Shown in pieces: positions 26,719-35,795 of a stretch of DNA of 64,000 nt. Within the stretch, counting starts at the first letter, position 1. Each line of letters opens with the position of its first letter. Under the pieces are notes generated by a model. The model was given only the letters and a program-made list of their open reading frames with translations, made no database searches and had not been told where the DNA came from. A program made the position numbers and the translations under genes. This DNA comes from Martelella radicis (lineage in GTDB: Bacteria > Pseudomonadota > Alphaproteobacteria > Rhizobiales > Rhizobiaceae): contig NZ_JACIDZ010000004.1 of NCBI RefSeq assembly GCF_014196625.1, positions 124,001 through 188,000 of the forward strand, read 5' to 3'.

Positions 26719-28293
26719 ATGCAGGTAACCGAAACGCTCGCCGAAGGGCTGAAGCGCGAAATCAAGATCACTGTTCCTGCGGACGATCTGAAGGCGCGGA
26801 TGAACGAGCGCCTGGCTGAGGCCAAGGACAAGGTTCGCATCAATGGCTTTCGTCCGGGCAAGGTGCCGATCGCGCATCTGAAGAAGATGTACGGCAAGTC
26901 GATCATGGCCGAGCTGATCAACGAGACCCTGCAGGAAAAGCCGCAGGAAGTCATCAACGAGCGTGGCGAACGCGCTGCCGGCCAGCCGAAGATCGACATG
27001 ACCGAGGATGAAGGCGAGGCCAATCGGGTTCTGAATGGCGAAGCCGATTTCGAATTCACCGTCGCCTACGAAATCCTGCCGAAGTTCGAGTTGCAGCCAA
27101 CCGACGGCCTGAAGGTCGAGCGTCCGGTTGTCGAGATCGCCGACGAGGAAGTCGAGGAGCAGGTCAAGGCGGTTGCCGAAAACGCCCGCGAATATGAGAC
27201 CAAGGACGGCGCTGCCGAAAACGGCGATCGCGTCACCATTGATTATGTCGGCAAGATCGACGGCGAAGCCTTTGATGGCGGTACCGACACCGATTCGCAG
27301 CTCGTGCTCGGCTCCGACCGCTTCATCCCCGGCTTCGAGGACCAGCTTGTCGGCGTCAAGGCCGGCGATGAGAAGCAGGTGAAGGTTACCTTCCCGGAAG
27401 AGTATCCGGCCGAGCAGCTTGCCGGCAAGGAAGCCGTCTTTGAAGTTACCGTCAAGGAAGTCGCTTCCGCCGGCGAACTGGAAATCAACGACGAACTGGC
27501 TGAAAAGCTGGGTCTGGAATCGGCCGAGCGCCTGCGCGGTCTCGTTCGCGAACAGATCGAGGGTCAGTACAACCAGTTCACCCGTCAGAAGGTCAAGCGT
27601 CAGATCCTCGACCAGCTCGACGAGCAGTATTCCTTCGAAGCGCCGGAATCGCTTGTCGATGCCGAGTTCGAGAACATCTGGCGTCAGGTGAATGCCGATC
27701 TGGAACGCAGCGGCAAGACCTTCGAAGACGAAGAAACCACCGAGGAAGACGCGCGCGCGGAATACCGCAAGCTTGCCGAGCGTCGCGTCCGTCTGGGCCT
27801 GGTTCTCTCCGAGATCGGCGAGAAGGCCGGCGTCGAGGTTGGCGAAGACGAGATGCAGCGCGCCCTTTATGACCAGATGCGCCAGTATCCGGGTCAGGAG
27901 CAGGAAATCCTCAAATTCTTCCGCGAAACCCCCGGCGCCGCCGCTTCGCTGCGCGCTCCGATCTTCGAGGAAAAGGTTGTCGACCACCTCCTGGAGCAGA
28001 TCGACGTCAAGGACGTCACCGTCTCCAAGGAAGAGCTGATGGCTGACGACGAGGACGAAGTCGCCGAAGCCACCAAGAAGGCCGAGGAAAAGTCGGCTCC
28101 GAAGAAGAAGGCCGCGCCGAAGAAAAAGGCTGCTGCCAAGACCGAGGAGAAGGCTGAGGCCGCCGAGGAAGCGCCTGCCGCCGAGGAAAAGCCTGCTGCA
28201 AAGAAGGCTGCTCCGAAGAAGAAGGCCGCACCGAAGAAGAAGGCGCCTGCCAAGGCCGCCGCTGAAAAGGCTGACGACAAGTCCGAGGAATAA
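26719..28293 (+). CDS. tig: Trigger factor (ribosome-associated peptidyl-prolyl isomerase), long-tailed
   Basis: A 524-residue ribosome-bound chaperone. The N-terminal ribosome-binding domain has the signature [17 protein letters not shown] (the E. coli loop is GFRxGKVP). The FKBP-type isomerase domain (about 150-245) has [20 protein letters not shown], and the helical substrate-cradle domain follows to about 440. The last 75 or so residues are Lys/Ala/Pro/Glu repeats such as KKAAPKKKA, like a histone H1 tail, making it longer than the usual 430-490. The start at 26719 (MQVTET) has GAAGG at proper spacing; the Met two codons earlier does not. Confidence 0.95.
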   Translation: MQVTETLAEGLKREIKITVPADDLKARMNERLAEAKDKVRINGFRPGKVPIAHLKKMYGKSIMAELINETLQEKPQEVINERGERAAGQPKIDMTEDEGEANRVLNGEADFEFTVAYEILPKFELQPTDGLKVERPVVEIADEEVEEQVKAVAENAREYETKDGAAENGDRVTIDYVGKIDGEAFDGGTDTDSQLVLGSDRFIPGFEDQLVGVKAGDEKQVKVTFPEEYPAEQLAGKEAVFEVTVKEVASAGELEINDELAEKLGLESAERLRGLVREQIEGQYNQFTRQKVKRQILDQLDEQYSFEAPESLVDAEFENIWRQVNADLERSGKTFEDEETTEEDARAEYRKLAERRVRLGLVLSEIGEKAGVEVGEDEMQRALYDQMRQYPGQEQEILKFFRETPGAAASLRAPIFEEKVVDHLLEQIDVKDVTVSKEELMADDEDEVAEATKKAEEKSAPKKKAAPKKKAAAKTEEKAEAAEEAPAAEEKPAAKKAAPKKKAAPKKKAPAKAAAEKADDKSEE

Positions 28294-28319
28294 TTTCCTC
28301 ATCCTTATCGAAATGAAGG

Positions 28320-28347
28320 CCGCCCGGTTCATCGCCGGGCGGTTTTT
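28320..28347 (+). terminator. Rho-independent terminator of tig
   Basis: The arms CCGCCCGG (28320-28327) and CCGGGCGG (28335-28342) pair around TTCATCG and are followed by TTTTTCG, 27 bases after the tig stop. It also separates tig from the convergent kinase gene. Confidence 0.9.
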
Positions 28348-28351
28348 CGTT

Positions 28352-29221
28352 TCAGGGTGCCGGCGGATCTTCGATGCGCGCAAGCGCAAGCCCCGCGATC
28401 TCCAGCGGTATGTCCGCGCGCGGGTCTTCATCCTTGATGAACCATGTGGCTGAAAGCCCGCCCCATGCGGCGATCCAGCGCAACAGGCGCTCGGGATCGA
28501 TCCTGGCCCGTCGCGCGATCTGGCCGAGACGATGCTCGAACGTCACGGGGTTGCGGGCAATCCGAAGTGCCGGATCGGCGAGATCGGGATTGCAGAAGAT
28601 ATTGGCAAGGTCGAAGGCGCGCTCGCCGAGCAGCCCCTTGGGATCGATGGCGAGGAAGCCGCGGCTGCCGAAATCCAGTACATTGGCATGGTGGAGATCG
28701 CCGTGCAGGGGGCGGATGTCCGTCTGGCTTTGAAGCAGGCTGCGGGCATGGCCGGCACAGGCGGGCAGCATGCCGCCGAAATCGGACGCCCGGGCGAACA
28801 GCGCCCTGAAACGCGTTTCAAGCGGAATGAGATTGTCAGGCGGCTGGTGAGGGCGCTCCCGGTGAAGGGCGGCGGCAACGGTGCAGAGAATGTCCGTGGC
28901 CTCGCCATCTCTGTTGGCGGTGCTCATTTCTGTGAGAGAGCGGCGGCCTGCGGCCCGCTCCATCAGGATCGCGCCGTCATCGGCCTCGATGACGCGGGCG
29001 GCGCCGTCGCCTGCCCACCAGCCAAGAAGCGTTGCGCCCGTTTTCTCCTCCTCGTCCAGGAAGAGCTTCAGCATGGCAGTCTTGGTTCCCCGGAGTACGG
29101 GAAGCAGCGCGCCGGTTGCCGTCACAATGGGCGCGCCGTCGGGTTCAAGCCGCCAGCGGGCGATCCAGGGCGCAAACTTTGCGGCTGCCGAAGCGTTCCG
29201 TCCGGCAGGCGCATCGCCCAT
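28352..29221 (-). CDS. APH(6)/hydroxyurea-type antibiotic phosphotransferase family kinase
   Basis: A 289-residue kinase-fold protein of the APH(6)/Hur group, whose studied members phosphorylate streptomycin or hydroxyurea. Seen are the ATP-site Lys in KTAMLKLF, the catalytic loop HGDLHHANVLDFG with Asp and Asn, and the metal-binding Asp in AIDPKGLLGERAFDLANI. Whether it gives resistance or acts on a normal metabolite is unknown. It starts three bases after the sthA stop, so the two are almost certainly co-transcribed. The gene does not look foreign by composition. Confidence 0.85.
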   Translation of the reverse strand: MGDAPAGRNASAAAKFAPWIARWRLEPDGAPIVTATGALLPVLRGTKTAMLKLFLDEEEKTGATLLGWWAGDGAARVIEADDGAILMERAAGRRSLTEMSTANRDGEATDILCTVAAALHRERPHQPPDNLIPLETRFRALFARASDFGGMLPACAGHARSLLQSQTDIRPLHGDLHHANVLDFGSRGFLAIDPKGLLGERAFDLANIFCNPDLADPALRIARNPVTFEHRLGQIARRARIDPERLLRWIAAWGGLSATWFIKDEDPRADIPLEIAGLALARIEDPPAP

Positions 29222-29224
29222 CGC

Positions 29225-30640
29225 CTATTCGCCCTCGTCGGCGCTTTCCAGCATCGCCATCCGGTTCGAGGCGTCGAGACCGGCGATCTTGTAGGCCTCG
29301 GCCAGCGTCGGATAGTTGAAGGTGTTCTCGACGAAATATTCGACGGTGCCCTTCAGGTTCAGCACCGCCTGGCCGATGTGAATGAGCTCGGTCGCGCCTT
29401 CGCCGACGATGTGGACGCCGAGCAGACGGTGGGTCTTGAGCGAGAAGATCATCTTCAGCAACCCGTTCTGCAGGCCCATGATGTGGCCGCGCGAGGTCTC
29501 GCGGAAGAAGGCGACGCCGCATTCGTAAGGAATGCCGCGCTCCTGGATCTCCTCTTCCGTCATGCCGCAGGTCGACATTTCCGGCACGGCATAGATGCCG
29601 TAGGGGAAGAATTGCGGCGGTTCCTGGGCTTCCGCGCCGACGGCATGGCGGGCGGCGATGCGGCCCTGTTCCATCGAGGTCGAGGCAAGGGCCGGGAAAC
29701 CGATCACGTCACCGGCGGCATAGATATGCGGCACGTCGGTCTGGAAGGTGATCGGGTCGACCTTCAGCCGGCCGCGATGGTCGGCCGAAAGCCCGACGGC
29801 CTCGAGGTTTAGCGTGTCGGTGGCGCCCTGGCGGCCAGCGGCGAAAAGCACCGATTCGGCCATCAGAATGCGTCCGTTCGACAGCGTCACCCGGGCCTTG
29901 CCATTGGAGGCCTTCTCAACCTTGTCGGCGCCTGCGCCGAAGAGCAGCTTCACATTGCGGTCGCGAAGCTGGGCGGCAAAGTTGTCGCGGATCTCGCGGT
30001 CAATGAAGTCGAGCATGCTGTCGCGCGGCTCGACGACGATCACCTGGGTGTCGAGCGCGGAGAAGATCGTCGCGTATTCGATGCCGATGACGCCGGCGCC
30101 GACGACGATCATCGAGCGCGGGATTGATTTGATGTTCAACAGCTCATCGCTGTCCATCACCGTCTGGCCGTCGAAGGGCACTTCCGGCGGGCGATAGGGG
30201 CGGGTGCCGACGGAGACGAGCACGGCCTTGGCGTGGACGCGCTGGATCTCGCCCGTATCCTTCTCGATCTCGATGGTGTGCGGGTCGACGAAATGGGCGA
30301 AGCCGCGCACCTGGTCGACACGATTGCGCTCGAACTGCCATTCGAGAACGTCGATCTCGTAGTCGAGCGTCTTGATCAGGCGGGCGCGCAGGTCGTCGGC
30401 GGTGATCTTGTGCTTCACCCGGTAGGAGCGGCCGTAAAAGCCGCGCTCGCGCCAGCCGGTGAGGTTCAGCACGGTTTCGCGCAGGGTTTTCGAGGGGATG
30501 GTGCCCGTATGGACGGAGACGCCGCCCACCTGCGAGCCCTTGTCGATGACCAGTGCGGTCTTGCCGAGCTTGGCGGCCTGAACCGCGGCGCGACGGCCAG
30601 CGGGACCGCTGCCAATCACGACCAGATCGTAAGAATCCAT
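29225..30640 (-). CDS. sthA: Soluble (Si-specific) NAD(P)+ transhydrogenase
   Basis: A 471-residue FAD flavoenzyme that balances NADPH and NAD. The N-terminal FAD motif VVIGSGPAGRRAA, a second nucleotide-binding motif (IVVGAGVIGIEYA) and TQVIVVEPRD are present. Where lipoamide dehydrogenases have a redox CxxxxC, this protein has GGVSVHTGTIPSKTL with no cysteines, which marks SthA. The start is ATG at 30640. The 210-base upstream region to radC carries its promoter. Confidence 0.94.
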   Translation of the reverse strand: MDSYDLVVIGSGPAGRRAAVQAAKLGKTALVIDKGSQVGGVSVHTGTIPSKTLRETVLNLTGWRERGFYGRSYRVKHKITADDLRARLIKTLDYEIDVLEWQFERNRVDQVRGFAHFVDPHTIEIEKDTGEIQRVHAKAVLVSVGTRPYRPPEVPFDGQTVMDSDELLNIKSIPRSMIVVGAGVIGIEYATIFSALDTQVIVVEPRDSMLDFIDREIRDNFAAQLRDRNVKLLFGAGADKVEKASNGKARVTLSNGRILMAESVLFAAGRQGATDTLNLEAVGLSADHRGRLKVDPITFQTDVPHIYAAGDVIGFPALASTSMEQGRIAARHAVGAEAQEPPQFFPYGIYAVPEMSTCGMTEEEIQERGIPYECGVAFFRETSRGHIMGLQNGLLKMIFSLKTHRLLGVHIVGEGATELIHIGQAVLNLKGTVEYFVENTFNYPTLAEAYKIAGLDASNRMAMLESADEGE

Positions 30641-30851
30641 AAAACTACCCCGATTTGGTTATTGAAATTCCGGATGTGAAAAGTCCCAAGATGATCATGA
30701 CACACTTAGAGGTTTTGTGTTCGCGTGAAAACAGTCCCCTTGATGTCCCGTGGCGCTCCCGCGCGCGCCGCAGCGCATTTCCTGTCTAGACGCCCTGTGT
30801 GATGGTTTTATTGAATACAGCCACAAGCTGTGCGTCATGTCCATCCCGGTA

Positions 30852-31673
30852 TCAGATGAGTTTCAGCCCCTTGAAGCTGACATAGCCGTCCTTGCCGATG
30901 ATGATGTGGTCATGCACGGTGATGCCGAGCGGCTTGGCGCTGGAGATGATCATATGGGTCATGTCGATATCCGCGCGTGACGGAGTCGGATCGCCGGAAG
31001 GATGGTTGTGGACGAGAATGATCGCGGTCGCCGAAAGCTCGAGCGCGCGCTTGACCACCTCTCGCGGATAAACCGGCGTATGATCGACCGTGCCGATACC
31101 CTGGATCTCGTCGGCGATCAGCTTGTTGCGCTTGTCGAGGAACAGAAGGCGAAACTGCTCGCGCGTTTCGTGCGCCATGGCGGCGTTGCAGTAGTCGATG
31201 ACCGATGACCATGAGCCGAGCACCGGGCGTTCCTTGAGCGTGGCCTTGAGACTGCGCTGGGCGAGCGCCGAGATCAGCTTCAGGTCGAATGCGACGCTTT
31301 CGCCGATGCCGGAGACCTCCTGCAAAAGCTCGGGCGGCGCACCGAACACGCCGCCAAGCGAACCGAAGCGGTCTATCAGCGCCTTGGCGATCGGCTTGGT
31401 GTCGCGGCGCGGAATAAGACGAAACAGGAGGAGCTCCAGGATCTCGTAGTCCGCGAGCGCGTTTGCGCCGTTCTCGCGGAACCGGGCGCGCAGGCGATCC
31501 CGGTGTCCGTGCACCTGGCGCGCGTCCTTATCGACGGCAACGTCCTGCCGTTTCCCGCGCAATGGCCGTTCCGGGGGCTGGTCGGCGAAGAAGGAACGTT
31601 CGTTCGCCTCGTTGTCCTGCATGCCGGCGTTCCTCGGCCCGTCGCTCTTGTCCTTGCTGGGCGGCTTCGTCAT
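30852..31673 (-). CDS. radC: RadC/JAB domain protein
   Basis: A 273-residue RadC family protein. An N-terminal helix-hairpin-helix part (about 75-150, [10 protein letters not shown]) precedes a JAB1/MPN metalloprotease-like domain whose zinc motif [14 protein letters not shown] is intact. A role in DNA repair has been proposed, but the true activity is not known. The N-terminus is a charged, low-complexity leader of about 50 residues. The start at 31673 lies ten bases after the map stop, giving an sfsA-map-radC operon. Confidence 0.9.
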   Translation of the reverse strand: MTKPPSKDKSDGPRNAGMQDNEANERSFFADQPPERPLRGKRQDVAVDKDARQVHGHRDRLRARFRENGANALADYEILELLLFRLIPRRDTKPIAKALIDRFGSLGGVFGAPPELLQEVSGIGESVAFDLKLISALAQRSLKATLKERPVLGSWSSVIDYCNAAMAHETREQFRLLFLDKRNKLIADEIQGIGTVDHTPVYPREVVKRALELSATAIILVHNHPSGDPTPSRADIDMTHMIISSAKPLGITVHDHIIIGKDGYVSFKGLKLI

Positions 31674-31683
31674 GGTCGTTCCG

Positions 31684-32520
31684 TCAGGTGGCGTTTTCCG
31701 GCAGGCCCGGCCGGTCTCGCCCGCCCGGGGAAAGCGTGAAGACCTCGCAGCCATCCTTGGTTACGCCGACACAATGCTCGTACTGCGCCGAAAGCGACCG
31801 GTCGCGCGTGACAGCCGTCCAGCCGTCGTTCAGCACCTTCACATGCGGTTTGCCGATGTTGAGCATGGGTTCGATGGTAAAGATCATGCCTTCCTTCAGA
31901 ACGGGCCCCTCATTGGCATGGCCGTAATGAAGGATGTTCGGCGTGTCGTGGAAGAGCTGGCCGACGCCATGGCCGCAGAAATCGCGCACCACCGAGCAGC
32001 GCTCGCTTTCCGCATAGGTCTGGATCGCCTCGCCGATCGCGCCCGTGCGCGCGCCGGGCTTCACCGCGGCAATGCCGCGAAGCAGCGATTCATAGGTGAC
32101 TTCCAGGAGCCTTTCGGCCGCGCGCTTGATCTCGCCGACCGGGTACATGCGGCTCGAATCGCCATGCCAGCCGTCGCGCACAAAGGTGACGTCGACATTG
32201 ATGATATCGCCTTCCTTGAGCGGTTTGGCGTTGGGCATCCCATGGCAGACGACATGGTTGATTGATGTGCAGCTTGAATATTTGTAGCCGCGATAGTTGA
32301 GCGTTGCCGGCACGACGCCATGGTCGAGGCCGAATTCCAGGACGTAACGGTCGATCGCCTCGGTCGTGACGCCAGGCTTGATGATGTCGGCAAGCCCGTC
32401 CAGACAGGCCGCCGTGATCTGGCAGATCTCGCGCATCTTCTCGAACGCTTCCGCGTCGTAAAGGCGTATCGATCCGTCATTCTTCAGCGGCGCGCTGGCC
32501 GCATCAACATAAGTTACCAT
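31684..32520 (-). CDS. map: Methionine aminopeptidase, type I
   Basis: A 278-residue enzyme removing N-terminal Met from new proteins. The five metal ligands are visible: Asp in NVDVTF, Asp in HGDSSR, His in [11 protein letters not shown], Glu in TIEPML and Glu in [20 protein letters not shown] holds the substrate-pocket His. The start at 32520 (MVTYVDA) fits homologues; a Met 14 codons upstream overlaps sfsA. It is the middle gene of sfsA-map-radC. Confidence 0.96.
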   Translation of the reverse strand: MVTYVDAASAPLKNDGSIRLYDAEAFEKMREICQITAACLDGLADIIKPGVTTEAIDRYVLEFGLDHGVVPATLNYRGYKYSSCTSINHVVCHGMPNAKPLKEGDIINVDVTFVRDGWHGDSSRMYPVGEIKRAAERLLEVTYESLLRGIAAVKPGARTGAIGEAIQTYAESERCSVVRDFCGHGVGQLFHDTPNILHYGHANEGPVLKEGMIFTIEPMLNIGKPHVKVLNDGWTAVTRDRSLSAQYEHCVGVTKDGCEVFTLSPGGRDRPGLPENAT

Positions 32521-32558
32521 GATTTCTTCACCATCTGCGCGTCGTCCCCGCGCCGCGC

Positions 32559-33263
32559 TCACTTGTCCTCAAGCGGCACTGTAGCATCTGGCGTGATGCT
32601 GTCACAGGCCACCTCACATTTTATCGCATAGGCCTCCACGCCGGCGACCCGCGCCGCCTTGAAGGCCTTGTGATAGGCGGGATCCAGGTCGCCCGCTATC
32701 CTCAGCCGGTCGCAGTCATTGCGCTGAATGACATAGACCATGGCTGCACGCCTTCCGGCTTTCACCATATCGGCCAGTTCCGCGAGATGGCGTGCTCCGC
32801 GGGTGGTGACCGAATCGGGAAATTCGGCAAGTCCCGGCTGGCGGATGAAATGGACATTCTTGACCTCGATATAAAGGTCCGGCCGGCCATCATCGCGCAG
32901 GAGAAGGTCGATACGGCTCTGCCGCCCGTATCTCTGCTCGCGACGGGTCTCCCGGTAATCGGCGAAATCGGCGATCATGCCGGCGCGGATTGCCTCCTCC
33001 GCGATCCTGTTGGGCAGCCCGGTATTGATCCCGACCATCGTCGCCTCCGCCTCGATCATCTCGAAACGGTACGGGTACTTGCGCTTTCCGTCATCGTTGC
33101 GGGAGAGCCAGATGCGCGATCCGGGGGTGGTCAGTCCGCGCATCGAGCCGGTGTTGGGGCACGAACCGGTAATGGGGGACCCGTCTTCCAAAATGGCATC
33201 GAACAGGAAGCGCTTGTAGCGCCTGACGAGCCGTGCGGGCCGAAGGGGAGGGTCAAATTTCAT
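32559..33263 (-). CDS. sfsA: SfsA family nuclease/DNA-binding protein
   Basis: A 234-residue SfsA, named from sugar fermentation stimulation in E. coli. It shows RYKRFLFDA, CPNTGSMRGL, IDLLLRD and IEVKNVHF; the last fits a PD-(D/E)xK nuclease-like core. The physiological role is unsettled. The start at 33263 (MKFDPPLRPARLV) is chosen by homology; the upstream Met at 33344 would add 27 unlikely residues. It leads the sfsA-map-radC operon. Confidence 0.93.
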   Translation of the reverse strand: MKFDPPLRPARLVRRYKRFLFDAILEDGSPITGSCPNTGSMRGLTTPGSRIWLSRNDDGKRKYPYRFEMIEAEATMVGINTGLPNRIAEEAIRAGMIADFADYRETRREQRYGRQSRIDLLLRDDGRPDLYIEVKNVHFIRQPGLAEFPDSVTTRGARHLAELADMVKAGRRAAMVYVIQRNDCDRLRIAGDLDPAYHKAFKAARVAGVEAYAIKCEVACDSITPDATVPLEDK

Positions 33264-33348
33264 GGCAACGGTTTTAGGCGTTCCAAGCGACTGCGCAACC
33301 GCCTTATTGCGGTACGCGCGAAAGCTGGCGAACCTTACCAACAATTAA

Positions 33349-33374
33349 CTAGTATTCGTAAATACGAATATTAG
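33349..33374. promoter_or_regulatory. Long palindrome between sfsA and the ferritin-like gene
   Basis: The 12-base arms CTAGTATTCGTA and TACGAATATTAG (one G-T mismatch) flank AA in an AT-rich patch between divergent genes. There is no T-run after it, and it lies before both starts, so an operator is more likely than a terminator. Its half-sites TATTCGT and ACGAATA also occur at 11200-11216. Confidence 0.45.
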
Positions 33375-33439
33375 AATTAACAACCAGCGGCGGGCCACGA
33401 CGGCAGGCCGGAAAAAGCAGCAAACGGGAGGATGAAATC

Positions 33440-33931
33440 ATGGGAATTCCCACGACAGTGCTGGCAGGCATCGCGCTTGCAGCGGGCATCGGCTCTGCGG
33501 CGATGGCCGCGCCGGCTTTGCCCGAAGCCGCCCAGGAGGCGCTGACGCGCGCGCTGGAGGACGAGTATCACGCCGAGGCATTCTATGCGGCGGTGATCGA
33601 TGCCTATGGCCCGGTCCGCCCCTTCGTCAACATCGTGGCCGCTGAAAGGCAGCATGCCGGTGCCGTGACGGCCCTGATGGACGCCTATGGCATTGTCGTT
33701 CCGGAAAACGCCATGCTCGGCTCGTCGGAAATCGCGGCGGCCGTGCCCGCCAGCCTGGCCGAGGCCTGTCAGGTCGGCGTCGAGGCTGAGATCGAGAACC
33801 GCACGCTCTACGACGCGCAACTGATTCCCGCTGTCAGCGCCTATCCGGATATCGTCAATGTCATGGAGGCGCTGCGTGATGCCTCCGAGAACAATCACCT
33901 TCCGGCGTTCACCCGTTGCGCAGGCCGTTGA
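33440..33931 (+). CDS. DUF2202-like secreted ferritin-fold protein
   Basis: A 163-residue exported protein. A signal peptide (VLAGIALAAGIGSAAMA) is followed by a four-helix ferritin-like domain with paired metal-ligand-like residues: EDEYHAEAFY, ERQHA, EAEIENRTLYD and ENNHLPAF. This pattern matches DUF2202, a ferritin-like family of unknown function. Two Cys (EACQ and RCAG) may form a disulfide. The ATG follows GGGAGGATGAAATC. The small lipoprotein gene is directly downstream, so the two may form an operon. Confidence 0.8.
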   Translation: MGIPTTVLAGIALAAGIGSAAMAAPALPEAAQEALTRALEDEYHAEAFYAAVIDAYGPVRPFVNIVAAERQHAGAVTALMDAYGIVVPENAMLGSSEIAAAVPASLAEACQVGVEAEIENRTLYDAQLIPAVSAYPDIVNVMEALRDASENNHLPAFTRCAGR

Positions 33932-34010
33932 GGACGCGATCGCCAAACTGCTTGCGCAATCGGGTCAAACCGGGCAGATTTCGGGCCGCATCCAGGGTTC
34001 CGGCGTCACG

Positions 34011-34244
34011 ATGACGGCGCCGGACCGAAACCGGGGGTCTGAGATCTTGAGAAAGTACCGCGTTGCTCTTGCCGTTGTGTTGTCCGTGGTCGCATCGCTC
34101 GGCCTGTCATCCTGCTCCACGACCTGCGGCGATCCCGATGTCTGCACCGAGATCGCCCCGGCCTATCAGCAGATGAGCGACGAGGATATCTCCACGATGA
34201 CCGAGAAGATGGACGGGCTTGCCGGCGTTTCGGCTCGGCAGTAA
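34011..34244 (+). CDS. Small lipoprotein, unknown function
   Basis: A 77-residue (or shorter) protein with hydrophobic leader YRVALAVVLSVVASLGLSSC, ending in a good lipobox (LSSC). The mature part is about 40 residues and has two further Cys (TTCGDPDVCTE). The start is unsure: ATG at 34011 or TTG at 34047, which gives a more typical 22-residue leader. It lies 80 bases after the ferritin-like gene on the same strand. I recognise no family. Confidence 0.55.
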   Translation: MTAPDRNRGSEILRKYRVALAVVLSVVASLGLSSCSTTCGDPDVCTEIAPAYQQMSDEDISTMTEKMDGLAGVSARQ

Positions 34245-34426
34245 GTCCGCCGCGGCAGCGAGGGTGTTGCCCGCTGTGGCAATGATGAAACAGAGTGTTA
34301 GCTTTTCTGCCCCAAAATTGACGCAAGTGCAGATGATTCTTGCGTTGGAGCGCGTTATGCTGCTCTCGTTTCGATGATCCTGCGAAAAGCGCGGATCATA
34401 ACTTTTGCAATTCCAAGAGGAAGAAA

Positions 34427-35644
34427 ATGGAAGAGTTCCACAAGGTCAGGCGACTGCCGCCATACGTTTTCGAACAGGTCAACCGTTTGAAGGCGAGCGC
34501 GCGAGCGGCGGGCGCCGATATCATCGACCTTGGCATGGGCAATCCCGATCTTCCGACACCGCAATCCATCGTCGATAAACTGTGCGAGGTCGTGCGCGAC
34601 CCGCGCACCCATCGTTACTCGTCCTCCAAGGGCATTCCAGGCCTACGGCGCGCCCAGGCCGGCTATTACGCCCGCCGCTTCGGCGTCAAGCTCAACCCCG
34701 AGACCGAGGTCGTGGCGACGCTCGGCTCCAAGGAAGGCTTCGCCAACATGGCCCAGGCGATCACTGCGCCGGGCGACGTGATCCTCTGCCCAAACCCGAC
34801 CTATCCGATCCATGCCTTCGGCTTCCTGATGGCCGGCGGCGTGATCCGCTCGCTTTCGGTCGAGCCGGATGACAGTTTCTTTCCGCCGCTGGAACGCGCG
34901 GTGAAGCATTCGATCCCGAAGCCGCTGGCGCTGGTGATCAACTATCCGTCCAACCCGACGGCGCATGTGGCAACGCTTGATTTCTACAAGGAGGTCATCG
35001 CCTTTGCCCGCAAGCACGAGATCATCGTGCTGTCGGACCTTGCCTATTCGGAGATCTATTTCGACGGCGCGCCGCCGCCGTCCGTGCTGCAGGTGCCGGG
35101 CGCCAAGGATGTCGCCGTCGAGTTCACCTCCATGTCGAAGACCTTCTCCATGCCCGGCTGGCGCATGGGCTTTGCCGTTGGCAACGAGCGGCTGATCTCG
35201 GCGCTGGCGCGGGTGAAGTCCTATCTCGACTACGGCGCCTTCACGCCGATCCAGGTGGCCGCCACGCATGCGCTCAACGGCGACGGCAAGGATATCGAGG
35301 AAGTCCGTTCGATCTATCACAAGCGCCGTGACGTGATGGTGGAAAGCTTCGGCAAGGCCGGCTGGGACGTAACCCCGCCTGCGGCGACCATGTTTGCCTG
35401 GGCGAAGATCCCCGAACCCTTCCAGGCGCTCGGTTCGCTCGAATTTTCCAAGCTGCTGGTGGAAAAGGCTGATGTCGCCGTCGCACCGGGGATCGGCTTC
35501 GGCGAGCATGGCGACCAGCATGTGCGCATCGCGCTGGTGGAGAACGAGCATCGCATCCGCCAGGCCGCGCGCAACCTGAAGCGCTTCTTCGCTTCCGCCG
35601 ATGTCGCGACGGACAATATCGTGGCGCTCAACGCCCATCGTTGA
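34427..35644 (+). CDS. alaC: PLP-dependent class I aminotransferase (AlaC-like)
   Basis: A 405-residue fold-type I aminotransferase, closest to AlaC, the glutamate-pyruvate enzyme that makes alanine. Motifs seen: IIDLGMGNPDLPTP, YSSSKGIPGLRRA, the NYPSNPTA loop, and the PLP-binding Lys in TSMSKTFSMPGWRMGF. AGAGGAAG precedes the ATG at 34427 at ideal spacing; an earlier in-frame start at 34340 is not conserved. It is followed 150 bases later by hom, an arrangement seen in other Rhizobiales. LL-diaminopimelate aminotransferase activity is a less likely alternative. Confidence 0.9.
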   Translation: MEEFHKVRRLPPYVFEQVNRLKASARAAGADIIDLGMGNPDLPTPQSIVDKLCEVVRDPRTHRYSSSKGIPGLRRAQAGYYARRFGVKLNPETEVVATLGSKEGFANMAQAITAPGDVILCPNPTYPIHAFGFLMAGGVIRSLSVEPDDSFFPPLERAVKHSIPKPLALVINYPSNPTAHVATLDFYKEVIAFARKHEIIVLSDLAYSEIYFDGAPPPSVLQVPGAKDVAVEFTSMSKTFSMPGWRMGFAVGNERLISALARVKSYLDYGAFTPIQVAATHALNGDGKDIEEVRSIYHKRRDVMVESFGKAGWDVTPPAATMFAWAKIPEPFQALGSLEFSKLLVEKADVAVAPGIGFGEHGDQHVRIALVENEHRIRQAARNLKRFFASADVATDNIVALNAHR

Positions 35645-35795
35645 GTCTTTCTGCTGGGCAGGGCCGTCGCGTCTTGTCCCGTATGGCCAAAATTCCGCTG
35701 CCCGATGTTTCATTTCGCCGTGAAACGATCTAAATGAAGCGCGGGCGCCGGAAATGGCGCCCGAAATTGAAATCCGGGCCAGTAGGAATACCCCC

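Noticed and set aside
26406-27059. 217-residue minus-strand frame reading CPRQDSNPRPSDYKSDALPTE
   Set aside because: This is the antisense of tRNA-Thr, a well-known false protein sequence; the rest is antisense to tig.
26614-28431. 605-residue frame opposite tig, rich in Leu, Gly and Phe
   Set aside because: It is a shadow of the Lys/Ala/Glu-rich trigger factor codons; it has no domain and runs over tRNA-adjacent and terminator sequence.
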